Assembly (NCBI GenBank): GCA_017301975.1
Contig: JAFLEI010000026.1
Span: 1 to 64,000, forward strand
Reading direction: 5' to 3'
Source of the DNA: Verrucomicrobiota bacterium
GTDB taxonomy: Bacteria; Verrucomicrobiota; Verrucomicrobiia; Verrucomicrobiales; Verrucomicrobiaceae
DNA length: 64,000 nt
In this document: positions 33,886 to 44,867 of the stretch, piece after piece
How the letters are laid out: each line of letters begins with the position of its first letter
Position numbering within the stretch: position 1 is the stretch's first letter
Translations under genes and position numbers: made by a program
The notes under the pieces: generated by a model
The model's input: only the letters and a program-made list of their open reading frames with translations
What the model was told of the DNA's origin: nothing
Database searches by the model: none

Positions 33886-34653
33886 ATGACCCGGCATTTT
33901 CTACAATCTCTCACGCTAGACCGCGCGGCCGTTGATGACTGGGATGTACATCCGTTTTCAGTTCCTGCGATCCGGGGGCTCAACAAGCTGGAACTGCATC
34001 CGAAGGTCACTTTCTTTGTCGGGGAGAATGGTTCCGGCAAATCCACGCTGCTTGAATCGATTGCCGAAAAGCTTGGCTTTCGCTCAGCCGGGGGGAGCCG
34101 AGTGCAGAGCTTGATCAAGCATGAGTACACCTCCCCGCTGACACCACTCATCAGTTTGACCCGCACCAGCAACCGCCCCATGGACGGATTTTTTCTGCGT
34201 GCGGAGAGCTTTTACAACTGGGCCACGGAGCTGGATGAACTGGAGGCCACGCCCTACTGCGGCGGTGTTCTGAGGCATTACGGTGGCAAAAGCCTTCACG
34301 CCCAGTCGCACGGCGAATCGTTTCTCAACCTTCTTACCCAGCGCATCGACGGCCACGGCATCTATCTCTTTGATGAACCTGAGGCCGCTCTTTCTCCTCA
34401 GCGGCAGCTTTCCATGCTGGTGCGGCTGCATGATCTGGTGGATGAATTTTCGCAGTTCATCATCGCCACCCACTCGCCGCTGATCATGGCTTATCCTGAC
34501 GCATGGATTTATCAATTCACGGCCGAGGGCATTCAACGCGTCAGCTACGAGGACACCGAGCACTATCAGATCACGAGGTCCTTCATGCGTGACCCCAAGG
34601 TCATGATGAAACGCCTGCTGCGGCGCGAGGGTGAGCTTGATCTGGATGCCTGA
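33886..34653 (+). CDS. AAA/ABC-like predicted ATPase
   Basis: A 255-residue protein from MTRHFLQSLTL (a GTG seven codons upstream is possible). It has Walker A GENGSGKST (46-54), a truncated signature region SHGESFL, Walker B YLFDEPEAALSP (about 160) and the H-loop in IIATHSPLIMAYPDA. This is the OLD/RecF-like AAA15/21 type of stand-alone ATPase, as in COG3910-type proteins, not a transporter. It has no nuclease (TOPRIM) domain. The role is unknown. It is a single gene between a sulfatase and a flavodoxin. Confidence 0.82.
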   Translation: MTRHFLQSLTLDRAAVDDWDVHPFSVPAIRGLNKLELHPKVTFFVGENGSGKSTLLESIAEKLGFRSAGGSRVQSLIKHEYTSPLTPLISLTRTSNRPMDGFFLRAESFYNWATELDELEATPYCGGVLRHYGGKSLHAQSHGESFLNLLTQRIDGHGIYLFDEPEAALSPQRQLSMLVRLHDLVDEFSQFIIATHSPLIMAYPDAWIYQFTAEGIQRVSYEDTEHYQITRSFMRDPKVMMKRLLRREGELDLDA

Positions 34654-34691
34654 CTCTCGCTAAAGTCGGATCATCTGCTTCTCTCTGTGCC

Positions 34692-35279
34692 ATGAACCAA
34701 ATCCTCGTTCTCTATGATTCCCGCAGCGGCAATGTCGCGAAAATGGCTGCGCTGGTGGAAGAAGGGGCGAAGCAAGTGCCCGATACGGAAGTGCGCCTGC
34801 GGCATGTGGATGAAGCGACGGCGGAGGATGTGGTGTGGTGCGATGGGCTTGCCGTTGGGAGTCCGACGAACATGGGGATTCTGTCTTGGAAAATGAAGCG
34901 CTTCTGGGACGAGACGATGGCGGACAAGTGGCTGGAGGTGGACGGGAAGATCGCGTGTGCTTTCAGCAGCGCAGGCGGCTGGGGTGGCGGCATGGAGATG
35001 GCCTGCCAGTCGATCCTGACGGTGCTCATGAACTTTGGGTTTCTGGTCTTTGGTGTGACGGACTACTCGGGCCGGAAGATGACACTGCATTATGGCGCGG
35101 TGGCTTCGAAGGAACCGCGTGAGGAGGAGACGCAGGAGGCGTGTCGGATTCTGGGGCGGCGTCTGGCAGAGTGGACGGCGCTGTATGTGCACGGGCGCAA
35201 GGATCAGAATCCGCTGACGAAAGGGGTGAAGCGGTTGTGTCCGGGGGATTTTGTGGAAGAGAATACCCAACCGACATGA
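34692..35279 (+). CDS. Flavodoxin-family protein (WrbA-like)
   Basis: A 195-residue flavodoxin fold. The FMN phosphate loop is YDSRSGNVAKMA (residues 8-19), followed by GSPTNMG and a second flavin loop FSSAGGWGGGMEMA. These motifs match the NAD(P)H:quinone oxidoreductase WrbA and related flavodoxins, which reduce quinones by two electrons. The stop overlaps the start of the zeta-like kinase (ATGA), an unusual pairing. Confidence 0.85.
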   Translation: MNQILVLYDSRSGNVAKMAALVEEGAKQVPDTEVRLRHVDEATAEDVVWCDGLAVGSPTNMGILSWKMKRFWDETMADKWLEVDGKIACAFSSAGGWGGGMEMACQSILTVLMNFGFLVFGVTDYSGRKMTLHYGAVASKEPREEETQEACRILGRRLAEWTALYVHGRKDQNPLTKGVKRLCPGDFVEENTQPT

Positions 35280-36004
35280 CACCGACGCTGTGCATTCTTG
35301 GTGGTTGCAATGGGGCGGGCAAAACGACGCTCGCGCGTGAGTTGCTGCCTCGTCTTGGCATCATGCGTTTTCTGAATGCGGATGAGATCGCGCGAGGGCT
35401 TTCGCCACTGGACCCGAGCCTCACGGCTTTCAAGGCGGGGAGACTGCTGATTGAGGAGGCGCGGAGTTTGATCGCGGCGACGGCGAGCTTTGCGATTGAA
35501 TCGACGCTCAGTGGCAAAACCTATGTCGCGATGATTCGTGCGGCGAGGGCGCAGGGCTATCGCTTTGTTCTGCACTACATTCTCATTGGCTCGGGTGATC
35601 AGGCGGTTGGCCGCGTGGCGTTGCGGGTGAAGATCGGCGGGCATCATGTGCCGGAGGAGGATGTACGCCGACGGTTTGAGCGGAGCCGGAAGCATTTCAT
35701 GGAGGACTATCTGCCACTTGCCGATGAGTGGGTGCTGTGGGACAATGCCTCACCGCCGCATCGTCAGATTGCGGACAGCAGCACTCACAACCTCGAACAA
35801 CTCCAGACCATGCTTGCTTCCAATAAAGTCCAGGAAGTTCCGCCAATGGAAATGTCGGAGATGGTGCGCATTGGCCTCGAAGCGAGCCGGGTGGCGACGG
35901 AGAAGATGCTGGACTATTACAAGCGGATGGGGATCAAGGTGACGCCACAGATGACGCTGGCGCCGGAGAAGCCGAAGAGGGTGAGACAGAAAAGGGCGTC
36001 GTAG
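35276..36004 (+). CDS. Zeta-toxin-like P-loop kinase
   Basis: A 242-residue protein with Walker A GGCNGAGKTT (9-18), a conserved NADEIA-GLSPLDP motif, ESTLSGKT and an arginine-rich lid (VRRRFERSRKHF). This is the pattern of zeta toxin/UDP-GlcNAc kinase-like proteins (COG4185). Zeta toxins phosphorylate UDP-N-acetylglucosamine and block wall synthesis, but many chromosomal members lack an antitoxin and may be metabolic kinases. None is adjacent here. The C-terminal tail (KVTPQMTLAPEKPK) is repeated imperfectly at 36402-36446. It is coupled to the flavodoxin by ATGA. Confidence 0.8.
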   Translation: MTPTLCILGGCNGAGKTTLARELLPRLGIMRFLNADEIARGLSPLDPSLTAFKAGRLLIEEARSLIAATASFAIESTLSGKTYVAMIRAARAQGYRFVLHYILIGSGDQAVGRVALRVKIGGHHVPEEDVRRRFERSRKHFMEDYLPLADEWVLWDNASPPHRQIADSSTHNLEQLQTMLASNKVQEVPPMEMSEMVRIGLEASRVATEKMLDYYKRMGIKVTPQMTLAPEKPKRVRQKRAS

Positions 36005-36009
36005 AAACC

Positions 36010-36408
36010 ATGCACCGTAACCGGCTGTTACAAACGGTGGCGCTCGTGCTGGTTCTTGGCGCAGGCTTGTTATGGAGATCCCATTATCTGCCTCTCTCTC
36101 CTTTTCTCTCCAAATACGGAGGTGATGCGCTGTGGGCGCTTGCGGTTTTTCTGGCAGCCGGGCTGTGCTTTCCCCGTGCATCCACATTGCGGATCACGCT
36201 GGTGGCGCTTGGCTTCGCCTGGGGAATCGAGTTTTCACAATTGTATCATGCTCCTTGGATCGACGAACTCCGAAGCTGCCTGCTTGGACGGCTGATTCTT
36301 GGTTCAACTTTTAATGTCCCGGACCTGCTAGCGTATGTGATTGGGATTGTTGTGGGGGCGGTTGCGGAGGCGAAGCTCGGCTACTGCAGGCGAATGGTAG
36401 CAAGGTGA
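36010..36408 (+). CDS. DUF2809 membrane protein
   Basis: A 132-residue membrane protein with four hydrophobic helices (LLQTVALVLVLGAGLLW, ALWALAVFLAAGLCF, ITLVALGFAWGIEFSQLY, LLAYVIGIVVGAVAEA). The phrase GFAWGIEFSQLY-PW-D-LR and the LG-GF-PDL-AY ending are the DUF2809 (VanZ-like) pattern. The function is unknown. It starts 5 bases after the zeta-like gene. The DNA of its last codons runs into a copy of the zeta gene's 3' end. Confidence 0.75.
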   Translation: MHRNRLLQTVALVLVLGAGLLWRSHYLPLSPFLSKYGGDALWALAVFLAAGLCFPRASTLRITLVALGFAWGIEFSQLYHAPWIDELRSCLLGRLILGSTFNVPDLLAYVIGIVVGAVAEAKLGYCRRMVAR

Positions 36409-36446
36409 CGCCGCAGGTGACGGTGGTGCCGGAGAAGCCGAAGATG
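36402..36446 (+). repeat. Second copy of the zeta-gene 3' end (direct repeat)
   Basis: Positions 36402-36446 match 35936-35980 at about 40 of 45 bases. In the same frame the copy reads KVTPQVTVVPEKPK against KVTPQMTLAPEKPK in the zeta-like kinase and runs on about 30 codons before a stop. The DUF2809 gene therefore lies between two copies of the sequence. The copy begins inside the last codons of DUF2809. Confidence 0.7.
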
Positions 36447-36592
36447 GGGGGGAGGAAGCTGGCCCGCTTTTTTTTGATGAGACATCGACAGACTCAGGAA
36501 CAGCCACCCTATCCTGTCTCCTCCGATGGCAGTGGTTGAGAACCTGGTTCTTGAGGGCTTTCAGGCGTTGGGCGTAGCGGCAGGTTTGTGTC

Positions 36593-36737
36593 ACCGCTAC
36601 GCGGTTCCACGAGATTTGAGAGGCATGGGTGGTGCGGTTCCGTGGGTTGGCACCCACGGCTACTTTTGTGTCAGCCCTACGGGCTTCCGGACAGGGACGT
36701 GCGCGGGCGTTGAGATGATTTTCAAACAACGCCCGCG
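36593..36737. repeat. Cluster of REP-like hairpins
   Basis: The gap 36409-36779 has no credible gene (an open frame at 36526-36741 merely translates the hairpins). It holds ACCGC-TAC-GCGGT (36593-36605), GTGGGT/ACCCAC (36642-36657), AGCCC-TAC-GGGCT (36673-36685) and a perfect 10-bp stem CGCGGGCGTT/AACGCCCGCG (36702-36711/36728-36737). Two stems share the same TAC loop. The last one lies about 40 bases past the clpB stop and may act as its 3' boundary. Confidence 0.55.
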
Positions 36738-36779
36738 ATAATCGTTCATGGCACAAAGTTGGAAGGGCAGACGGCAGAG

Positions 36780-39365
<2,586 letters not shown>

Positions 39366-39553
39366 GGTTGGTGGGAGAAGAGTTGTTTCTCTGTCTTTCT
39401 TGCTGGAAGCATGCCACAGCCCTGGCATGGGCTGCTACGCCTGATTTGTCGAGGTTGGGGCCGTTTTGAATACGTTTTGCGGCCCCATTCTGAGTGCATG
39501 GCTGGCACTATGAAAGGCCGAAGTGGCACAGATGTGCAGCCTTCCCCCCGTCC

Positions 39554-40732
39554 CTATTTTCCTCGCCCGGGAGTCTCGGTGCTGGCACCGCTCCCGATCG
39601 TTTCGCCTTCACTCATCTGCAGGTCATAGCCTGCGACTTCCACCTCGCCGTGACGCACTTTCTTTTTGGCCATGGCGACGGAGATCCACTGGAACTCGGC
39701 GTTGTTGTCGAGCAGGACCTTGAGCACCATGGTCAGGGGAACGGCGAGGAACATGCCCAGCGGCCCCCAGAGCCAGCCCCAGAAGATGACGGAGAGGATG
39801 ACGACGAGCGGGGAGATGCCGAAGCGATTCCCGAGCATGGTGGGCTGAACGAAGTTATCGAGGAAGAAATTGATGCCGCCGTAGCCGATGGCGACAAAGA
39901 TGGCGGTGCCGGGGCCGTGCTGGACGAGGGCCTCGACGATGGCGGGGACGGAGGCGGCGGTGCTGCCGACCGCGGGGATGAAGTTGAACAGGAATGCCAC
40001 CAGAGCCCACAGCAGCGGGTAGTGGAGATCAAAAAACCAGCACCAGAAACCTGCGAGCAGGCCGGTGAGGGCGCTGATGAGTGTTTTGACGCCGAGGTAT
40101 TTCTGGATGTCGTCCGCAGAGCGCATGAGGCCGCTGAGATCGGGGCCGCCGGAGAGGCTGACTGCATGCATCCGGCTCTGGGTGCCATGAGCTTCCATGA
40201 GGATGAACATCATGACGATGATGATCATGATGAGGCTGGCGAGGAAGGCGGCCAGGGTGCCGAAGGTGGTGGTGAGCATTCCCATCATGTCCTGCTTGGC
40301 AGCCCAACTGATGAGGGTGTTCCAGTCGAAGATGCCACCCATCATGGCTTTGGCACCTGTGGCGCCCTTGAGTTCGAGCCATGCACCGAGGTCGTTGGAA
40401 TACTTTTCCAGGCCGCGCAGATAGTGCGGCAGATCTCTCCAGAAGCTGATGAGCAAACGCACGCCCACAGTGACCATGCCTGCAAGGACGCCCAGATTCA
40501 TGAGCATGGTGATGCCCAGTGCCAGGCCGGCGGGGACTTTGTGCCGGCGGAGCCAACGGACCATCGGGTAGCTGAGCACTGCGAGGAAGAAGGCGTAAAC
40601 GATGGGCACCAGCACATTGGCGGCGATCTTCATGCCGGTGAGCACGACAAACAGACACGCCAGCGTCACCACCGCCTGCGAGCCTTTGCGGCCCCAATCC
40701 ACGGTCTGATCATTCTCCTGAAACAAGGACAT
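39554..40732 (-). CDS. AI-2E/PerM-family transporter
   Basis: A 392-residue integral membrane protein. It has paired N-terminal helices (VVTLACLFVVLTGMKIAANVLVPIVYAFFLA), a soluble central loop (about 90-170), then a cluster of C-terminal helices with the family phrases LTGLLAGFWCWFF, WALVAFLFNFIPAVGS and FVQPTMLGNRFGISPLVV. It matches AI-2E family exporters/PerM permeases, whose substrates vary (autoinducer-2, Na+/H+ and others). The tail is cytosolic. No luxS is nearby, so the substrate is not assigned. Confidence 0.9.
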   Translation of the reverse strand: MSLFQENDQTVDWGRKGSQAVVTLACLFVVLTGMKIAANVLVPIVYAFFLAVLSYPMVRWLRRHKVPAGLALGITMLMNLGVLAGMVTVGVRLLISFWRDLPHYLRGLEKYSNDLGAWLELKGATGAKAMMGGIFDWNTLISWAAKQDMMGMLTTTFGTLAAFLASLIMIIIVMMFILMEAHGTQSRMHAVSLSGGPDLSGLMRSADDIQKYLGVKTLISALTGLLAGFWCWFFDLHYPLLWALVAFLFNFIPAVGSTAASVPAIVEALVQHGPGTAIFVAIGYGGINFFLDNFVQPTMLGNRFGISPLVVILSVIFWGWLWGPLGMFLAVPLTMVLKVLLDNNAEFQWISVAMAKKKVRHGEVEVAGYDLQMSEGETIGSGASTETPGRGK

Positions 40733-40794
40733 GACCTGCCATGCCGCAAAATACCTGCTGGCTCAAGATTTTTCCATGAAGTATAAGGCGATCC

Positions 40795-41658
40795 ATGATC
40801 TTGACACTTCGCAGGCTCTTAGCAGGCAGCCAACTCGCCGTTTTTGGGGATGACCGCAGACGCGGAGGACCGGGCATCAACCCACGCATCATTCTGGGGC
40901 TGCTGATCATTGGCGGCTCATTGCTTTACCACTGGATCGCCACCACCTCCTACCACAACGAATTCACGGGGCGGGACCAAAAACTCGCGATGGCCACACC
41001 CCAGGAGGAGATCGCGCTGGGGCTGGAATCTGCGCCGCAGATGATCCGGGAAAGCGGGGGGCTCTCGCGTGATGCCAAAGGGCGGGCGCTGGTGGAGCGG
41101 GTCGGCTCGCGCTTGATCGCCTCTACGGCGGCGAAGGAGACCACGTATCAGTTTAAATTTCATCTGCTGGCCGATACTGAAACCGTGAACGCATTCGCCC
41201 TGCCCGGAGGGCAGATTTTCATCACGGAGGCGTTGTTTCGCCGGCTAAAATCTGAAGACCAGCTCGCGGGTGTGCTGGGGCATGAGATGGGGCACGTGGT
41301 CGGCCGCCACTCCAACGAGCAGATGGCGAACTCCCAGCTCTGGGGCGGGCTGGCGCAGGGGATCGCCGTGCTGCTCTCCGACGGTCACAACAACTCGGGT
41401 GCGCAAATTGCCAACCTGGTGGCGCAGTGGCGCGTGATGAAGTTCAGCCGGGATGATGAATCAGAATCGGACGCCCTCGGGGTGAAGTTCATGATGCAGG
41501 CGGGCTATGACCCGGAGGCACTCATCGGTGTGATGGAAATCCTCGCCCAGGTCAGCGGCGGTGCGAACCGGTCGGATTTTATGAGTTCGCATCCGAATCC
41601 GGCGAACCGGATGGAGCGTATTCGGGAGGCGATTGCGAGGGAGAGGGCTGGGCGCTGA
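40795..41658 (+). CDS. M48-family membrane-anchored metalloprotease
   Basis: A 287-residue protein with one N-terminal membrane helix (IILGLLIIGGSLLYHWI). The mature protease has NAFALPGGQIFITEAL, zinc motif HEMGH (163-167), and a downstream DDESESDALG supplying the third ligand. It ends with SSHPNPANRMERI. This is the BepA/LoiP-like M48B/C pattern, proteases that maintain the cell envelope. It diverges from the AI-2E gene across 62 bases. The REP-like hairpin 30 bases past the stop probably ends its transcript. Confidence 0.9.
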   Translation: MILTLRRLLAGSQLAVFGDDRRRGGPGINPRIILGLLIIGGSLLYHWIATTSYHNEFTGRDQKLAMATPQEEIALGLESAPQMIRESGGLSRDAKGRALVERVGSRLIASTAAKETTYQFKFHLLADTETVNAFALPGGQIFITEALFRRLKSEDQLAGVLGHEMGHVVGRHSNEQMANSQLWGGLAQGIAVLLSDGHNNSGAQIANLVAQWRVMKFSRDDESESDALGVKFMMQAGYDPEALIGVMEILAQVSGGANRSDFMSSHPNPANRMERIREAIARERAGR

Positions 41659-41689
41659 GGTGCTTGCGGAGAGCAAGGAACGCTCGAAA

Positions 41690-41735
41690 GCGGCGCTGAA
41701 GCGCCGCAGTCCGGGGACGCTGGCGCGTTTTATTA
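41690..41735 (+). repeat. REP-like hairpin between convergent genes
   Basis: GCGGCGC-TGAA-GCGCCGC (41690-41707) is a perfect 7-bp stem with a tetraloop. An overlapping option pairs GCGCC (from 41701) with GGCGC at 41721-41726, followed by GTTTTATT. The element sits between the stops of the M48 protease and the sulfatase and can serve as a plus-strand terminator. The wording resembles dispersed intergenic repeats I associate with Verrucomicrobiaceae. Confidence 0.5.
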
Positions 41736-43190
41736 AGGGGCCATGCCGAGGGGGCGGTTTTCAGTCCCTTGGACCTGCTGGAGCGCATCGCCCAGTTCTT
41801 TGCGGGTTGGCTCCGCGAGCTTTTGAAGGCGTGCGACGATCTCGGGGTGTTCTTTTGAGACGTCACGGGTCTCACCGGGATCGTCAGTGAGATTGTAAAG
41901 TGACAGGCCGATGTTTTCCACGCGGTAGCCGTGACGCGAGGCGATGCCTGCGATGCCGCTTTGAGTGATTGATTTGGGCTTCATCTGGCCGAAGCGCGCG
42001 GGTTTGCCATCGCGGCCCGGTTCGCCATCCACGGTGATGTAGGGATGGGGGAAGTGCAGCTTCCACGGGCCGCTGCGGATGGCCTGGAGTTCGTTGCCGC
42101 CGTAGAAGATGAGCGCCTCGTGGGGGGATTTGGCCTCCGGTTTTCCCTCCAGAAGAGGGTGGATGTCTTTGCCGTCGATTTTGCGCTCGGAGAGCTTGCC
42201 GCCGATCACGGTTGCGATGGTGGGCAGAAGGTCGATTTCCATCACCGGCTCGTCGCACACGCGTGCAGCGGGAACGTGGTCTGGCCAGCGGGCGATGAAG
42301 GGGCTGCGCACGCCGCCATCGAAGGTGGTCAGCTTGCCTTCACGGAGGGGCTTGGCGCTGCCGGCGTGATTGCCGTAGCTGAGGAAGGGGCCGTTGTCGG
42401 AGAAGAGGATGACAAGGGTGTTTTGATCGATGCCGCAGCGCTTGATCGTGTCGAGGATCTGGCCCACGGACCAGTCGATTTCCTGCACGACATCGCCGTA
42501 CAATCCGGCGGCGGACTGGCCGCGAAACGCATCCGAGGCAAAGATGGGGACGTGGGGCATCACATGGGGGACGTAGAGGAAGAAAGGCTGATCCTTGTGC
42601 CGCTCGATGAAGCTGGTGGCGCCCTCCGTGAAACGGCGGGTGAACTGGCTTTGATCGGGATCGGTTTCGGTGACTTTGAGGCCGTCATAAAAGGGCAGGG
42701 GTGGCATCTCCTGCGCAAGGGAGGGGTGGTACTTGCTGTTGTCGTTGGAGTAAGGGATGCCGAGGAATTCATCGAAGCCGTTGTGCAGGGGATTGAACAG
42801 CAGATCGGTACCGAGATGCCATTTGCCGAATGCGGCGGTGGCATAGCCCCTGGCCTTGCACATTTCCGGCAGCATCCATTCGTCAGGATGGATTCCCTCC
42901 TTGCTGGTGTGATTCAGGGCGCCCTGCATGCCCACACGGTTGGCGTAGCAGCCTGTCATCAGCGCGGCGCGCGAGGCGCTGCACACGGCCTGGGCCACGT
43001 AGAAGCTGGTGAACCTTGAGCCCTCGGCCGCCATGCGGTCCATGTTTGGCGTTTTGATTTTATCCGCGCCAAAGCAACCGAGATCAGCATAGCCGAGGTC
43101 ATCGACCAGGATGATCACCACATTGGGCGGGCGTTGATCGGCGGCGGAAAGGGAAAGAGCGGTGAGAAGGAAGGCAAGCAGCAGGCGCAT
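41733..43190 (-). CDS. Type I (formylglycine) sulfatase, exported
   Basis: A 485-residue sulfatase from MRLLLAFLLTALSLSAA, a signal peptide. It has NVVIILVDDLGYADLG and the signature C70-S-A-S-R74 in AQAVCSASRAALMTG. Alanine replaces the usual proline at position 3 of the motif, which is tolerated. FSDNGPFLSYGNHAG and a C-terminal domain with DDPGETRDVSKEHPE follow. The layout is like the arylsulfatase/GALNS subgroup. It is not closely similar to the sulfatase at 32372-33805, so the two probably act on different sulfated glycans. Confidence 0.92.
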   Translation of the reverse strand: MRLLLAFLLTALSLSAADQRPPNVVIILVDDLGYADLGCFGADKIKTPNMDRMAAEGSRFTSFYVAQAVCSASRAALMTGCYANRVGMQGALNHTSKEGIHPDEWMLPEMCKARGYATAAFGKWHLGTDLLFNPLHNGFDEFLGIPYSNDNSKYHPSLAQEMPPLPFYDGLKVTETDPDQSQFTRRFTEGATSFIERHKDQPFFLYVPHVMPHVPIFASDAFRGQSAAGLYGDVVQEIDWSVGQILDTIKRCGIDQNTLVILFSDNGPFLSYGNHAGSAKPLREGKLTTFDGGVRSPFIARWPDHVPAARVCDEPVMEIDLLPTIATVIGGKLSERKIDGKDIHPLLEGKPEAKSPHEALIFYGGNELQAIRSGPWKLHFPHPYITVDGEPGRDGKPARFGQMKPKSITQSGIAGIASRHGYRVENIGLSLYNLTDDPGETRDVSKEHPEIVARLQKLAEPTRKELGDALQQVQGTENRPLGMAP

Positions 43191-43289
43191 GGAGTCATCG
43201 TGGCAAATGCAGACGGAGGTGGCGAGTTTTTTTGCAGGCAAATGCCGTGGTGCTTGCCAGCACAGGCGTTTCCTGGGTAGTATGCAGCC

Positions 43290-44090
43290 ATGATCTGGCG
43301 TATGGCGGCGGTGCTGGCGGTGGTTTTCTGGGCGGTGATGTCCGGACTGCTGGTGCGTGACGTCTATTTTCCCGAGGCTTCACGCTTTGCCATCGTGCCC
43401 CCGCGCATGGTGATGGATTTGTTTTTGAGGCAGTCGGAAACCTTCGGTTGCACGCTGCACCTTTTCCACCAGCGCGAAAAAATCGGGCATGCAAACCTTC
43501 AGGTGAACCGCCGCATCGAACCGAACCACCAAACGGTGTATGACCTGATCGCTCATGGCGCGGTGGAGCAGGTGATGCCGGATGACCAGATACACACCAT
43601 CGTGGCCACCTGGAGCCTGGGCTGCACCCTGGCCGATGCGGAGCGCTGGCAAAATCTGACAATCAAAGCGAGTTTCCCCCAGCGGGATGCGAGCATGCGC
43701 CTGACATGGAACGAGACACAATCAACACCGGAGGTGATGGTGAAGCAGGGCGGGCGCGTGGTGATGAATTCGCAGGATGTGAAACTGCTCATGGGCATGG
43801 GAGGCGGCCAGGACGGCGCGCTGGCGATGCTCTCCATGATGGGCGGAGCCCTGCCCAAGACGAGTGGACAGCCGGACAACAAGGACGCGATGAAACTGCA
43901 GGCGCGCGAAGGCATGATGATGCTGGCGGGCAGGCAGCGGAAATGCTTTGTGCTGACGCTGCCGGTGCTGGGGGTGCATGAGGTGAAGATGATCTTCACG
44001 GAAGCGGGCGAGCTTGCGCGCATCGACCTGCCGGACGACTACGTGCTGCTGGAGCCCACCATCCACGGGCTGCAGGATGCCGCGCACTGA
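43290..44090 (+). CDS. Hypothetical exported protein next to an ABC ATPase
   Basis: A 266-residue protein with an N-terminal membrane anchor (MIWRMAAVLAVVFWAVMSGLL). The rest is predicted beta-rich, with a methionine/glycine-rich loop (LLMGMGGGQDGALAMLSMMGG, about residues 168-188). No family is recognised. It ends 18 bases before the ABC-transporter ATPase gene on the same strand and probably shares its transcript. It may be an accessory periplasmic component, but no binding-protein motif is seen. Confidence 0.65.
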   Translation: MIWRMAAVLAVVFWAVMSGLLVRDVYFPEASRFAIVPPRMVMDLFLRQSETFGCTLHLFHQREKIGHANLQVNRRIEPNHQTVYDLIAHGAVEQVMPDDQIHTIVATWSLGCTLADAERWQNLTIKASFPQRDASMRLTWNETQSTPEVMVKQGGRVVMNSQDVKLLMGMGGGQDGALAMLSMMGGALPKTSGQPDNKDAMKLQAREGMMMLAGRQRKCFVLTLPVLGVHEVKMIFTEAGELARIDLPDDYVLLEPTIHGLQDAAH

Positions 44091-44108
44091 CTGAACCTTT
44101 TTTGACGC

Positions 44109-44828
44109 ATGATTGAGATCGAAGACCTCACGATGAACTATGGCGAGCTGCGGGCGCTGGATGGGCTGAATCTCACCATCCAGCCGGGAGAACTGTTTGC
44201 CTTCCTCGGTCCGAACGGCGCGGGCAAGACCACGGCCATGAAGCTGCTCACCGGACTGATGAAGCCGGATGCGGGGCGCGTGAGGCTGTGCGGGCATGAC
44301 GTGCAACTGGAGTCCATGCAGGCAAAATCACTGCTGGGCTATGTGCCGGATGTGGCGGTGTTTTATGAGAAGCTGACGCCGGTGGAGTTCATGGAATTCA
44401 TCGCCGAGCTTTTTGAGATGGATCAAGACCATGCCAGTGCGCAGACGGAGGCGCTGTTCACCAAATTTGCCCTGCATGAGTACTCACGGCAGAGGATTGA
44501 AAATCTCAGCCATGGCACACGGCAGAGGCTGGCCATCGCGAGCGCCCTGCTGCATGATCCGAAGGTCTTCGTCATCGATGAGCCGATGGTGGGGCTGGAC
44601 CCCATTCATGCGCGAACGGTGAAGCGGGAGATCAAGGAGCGGAGTCTGGCAGGCACGACGGTGCTCATGAGCACGCATCTGCTGAACATTGCGGAGGAAC
44701 TGGCCGACCGCATCGGAATCATTCATCATGGGAAGCTCATTGCTCTGGGCACGCTGGAGGAGCTGCGGCGTGACCACGAAACGCGCGGGCGGCGGCTGGA
44801 AGACATCTTCCTGAGCATGGTGGAATGA
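44109..44828 (+). CDS. ABC-2-type transporter ATP-binding protein
   Basis: A 239-residue ATPase with Walker A GPNGAGKTT (34-42), a Q-loop region, a signature reading LSHGTRQRLAIA in place of LSGGQ, Walker B VFVIDEPMVGLDP and the H-loop MSTHLL. The signature variant and the MVGLDP phrase are typical of the ABC-2 export subfamily. No permease gene is adjacent on either side, so its membrane partner must lie elsewhere. Confidence 0.9.
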   Translation: MIEIEDLTMNYGELRALDGLNLTIQPGELFAFLGPNGAGKTTAMKLLTGLMKPDAGRVRLCGHDVQLESMQAKSLLGYVPDVAVFYEKLTPVEFMEFIAELFEMDQDHASAQTEALFTKFALHEYSRQRIENLSHGTRQRLAIASALLHDPKVFVIDEPMVGLDPIHARTVKREIKERSLAGTTVLMSTHLLNIAEELADRIGIIHHGKLIALGTLEELRRDHETRGRRLEDIFLSMVE

Positions 44829-44867
44829 GGTGAAACCAAGGCGGCGGTCGCCACGTTCATTTCCCGC

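Noticed and set aside
32549..33889. A 446-codon open frame antisense to the sulfatase
   Set aside because: It mirrors the codon bias of the real sulfatase on the other strand and shows no domain, signal or start context.
36526..36741. A 71-codon frame in the clpB downstream gap
   Set aside because: It translates the hairpin repeats; the product is an artefact of repeated DNA, not a gene.
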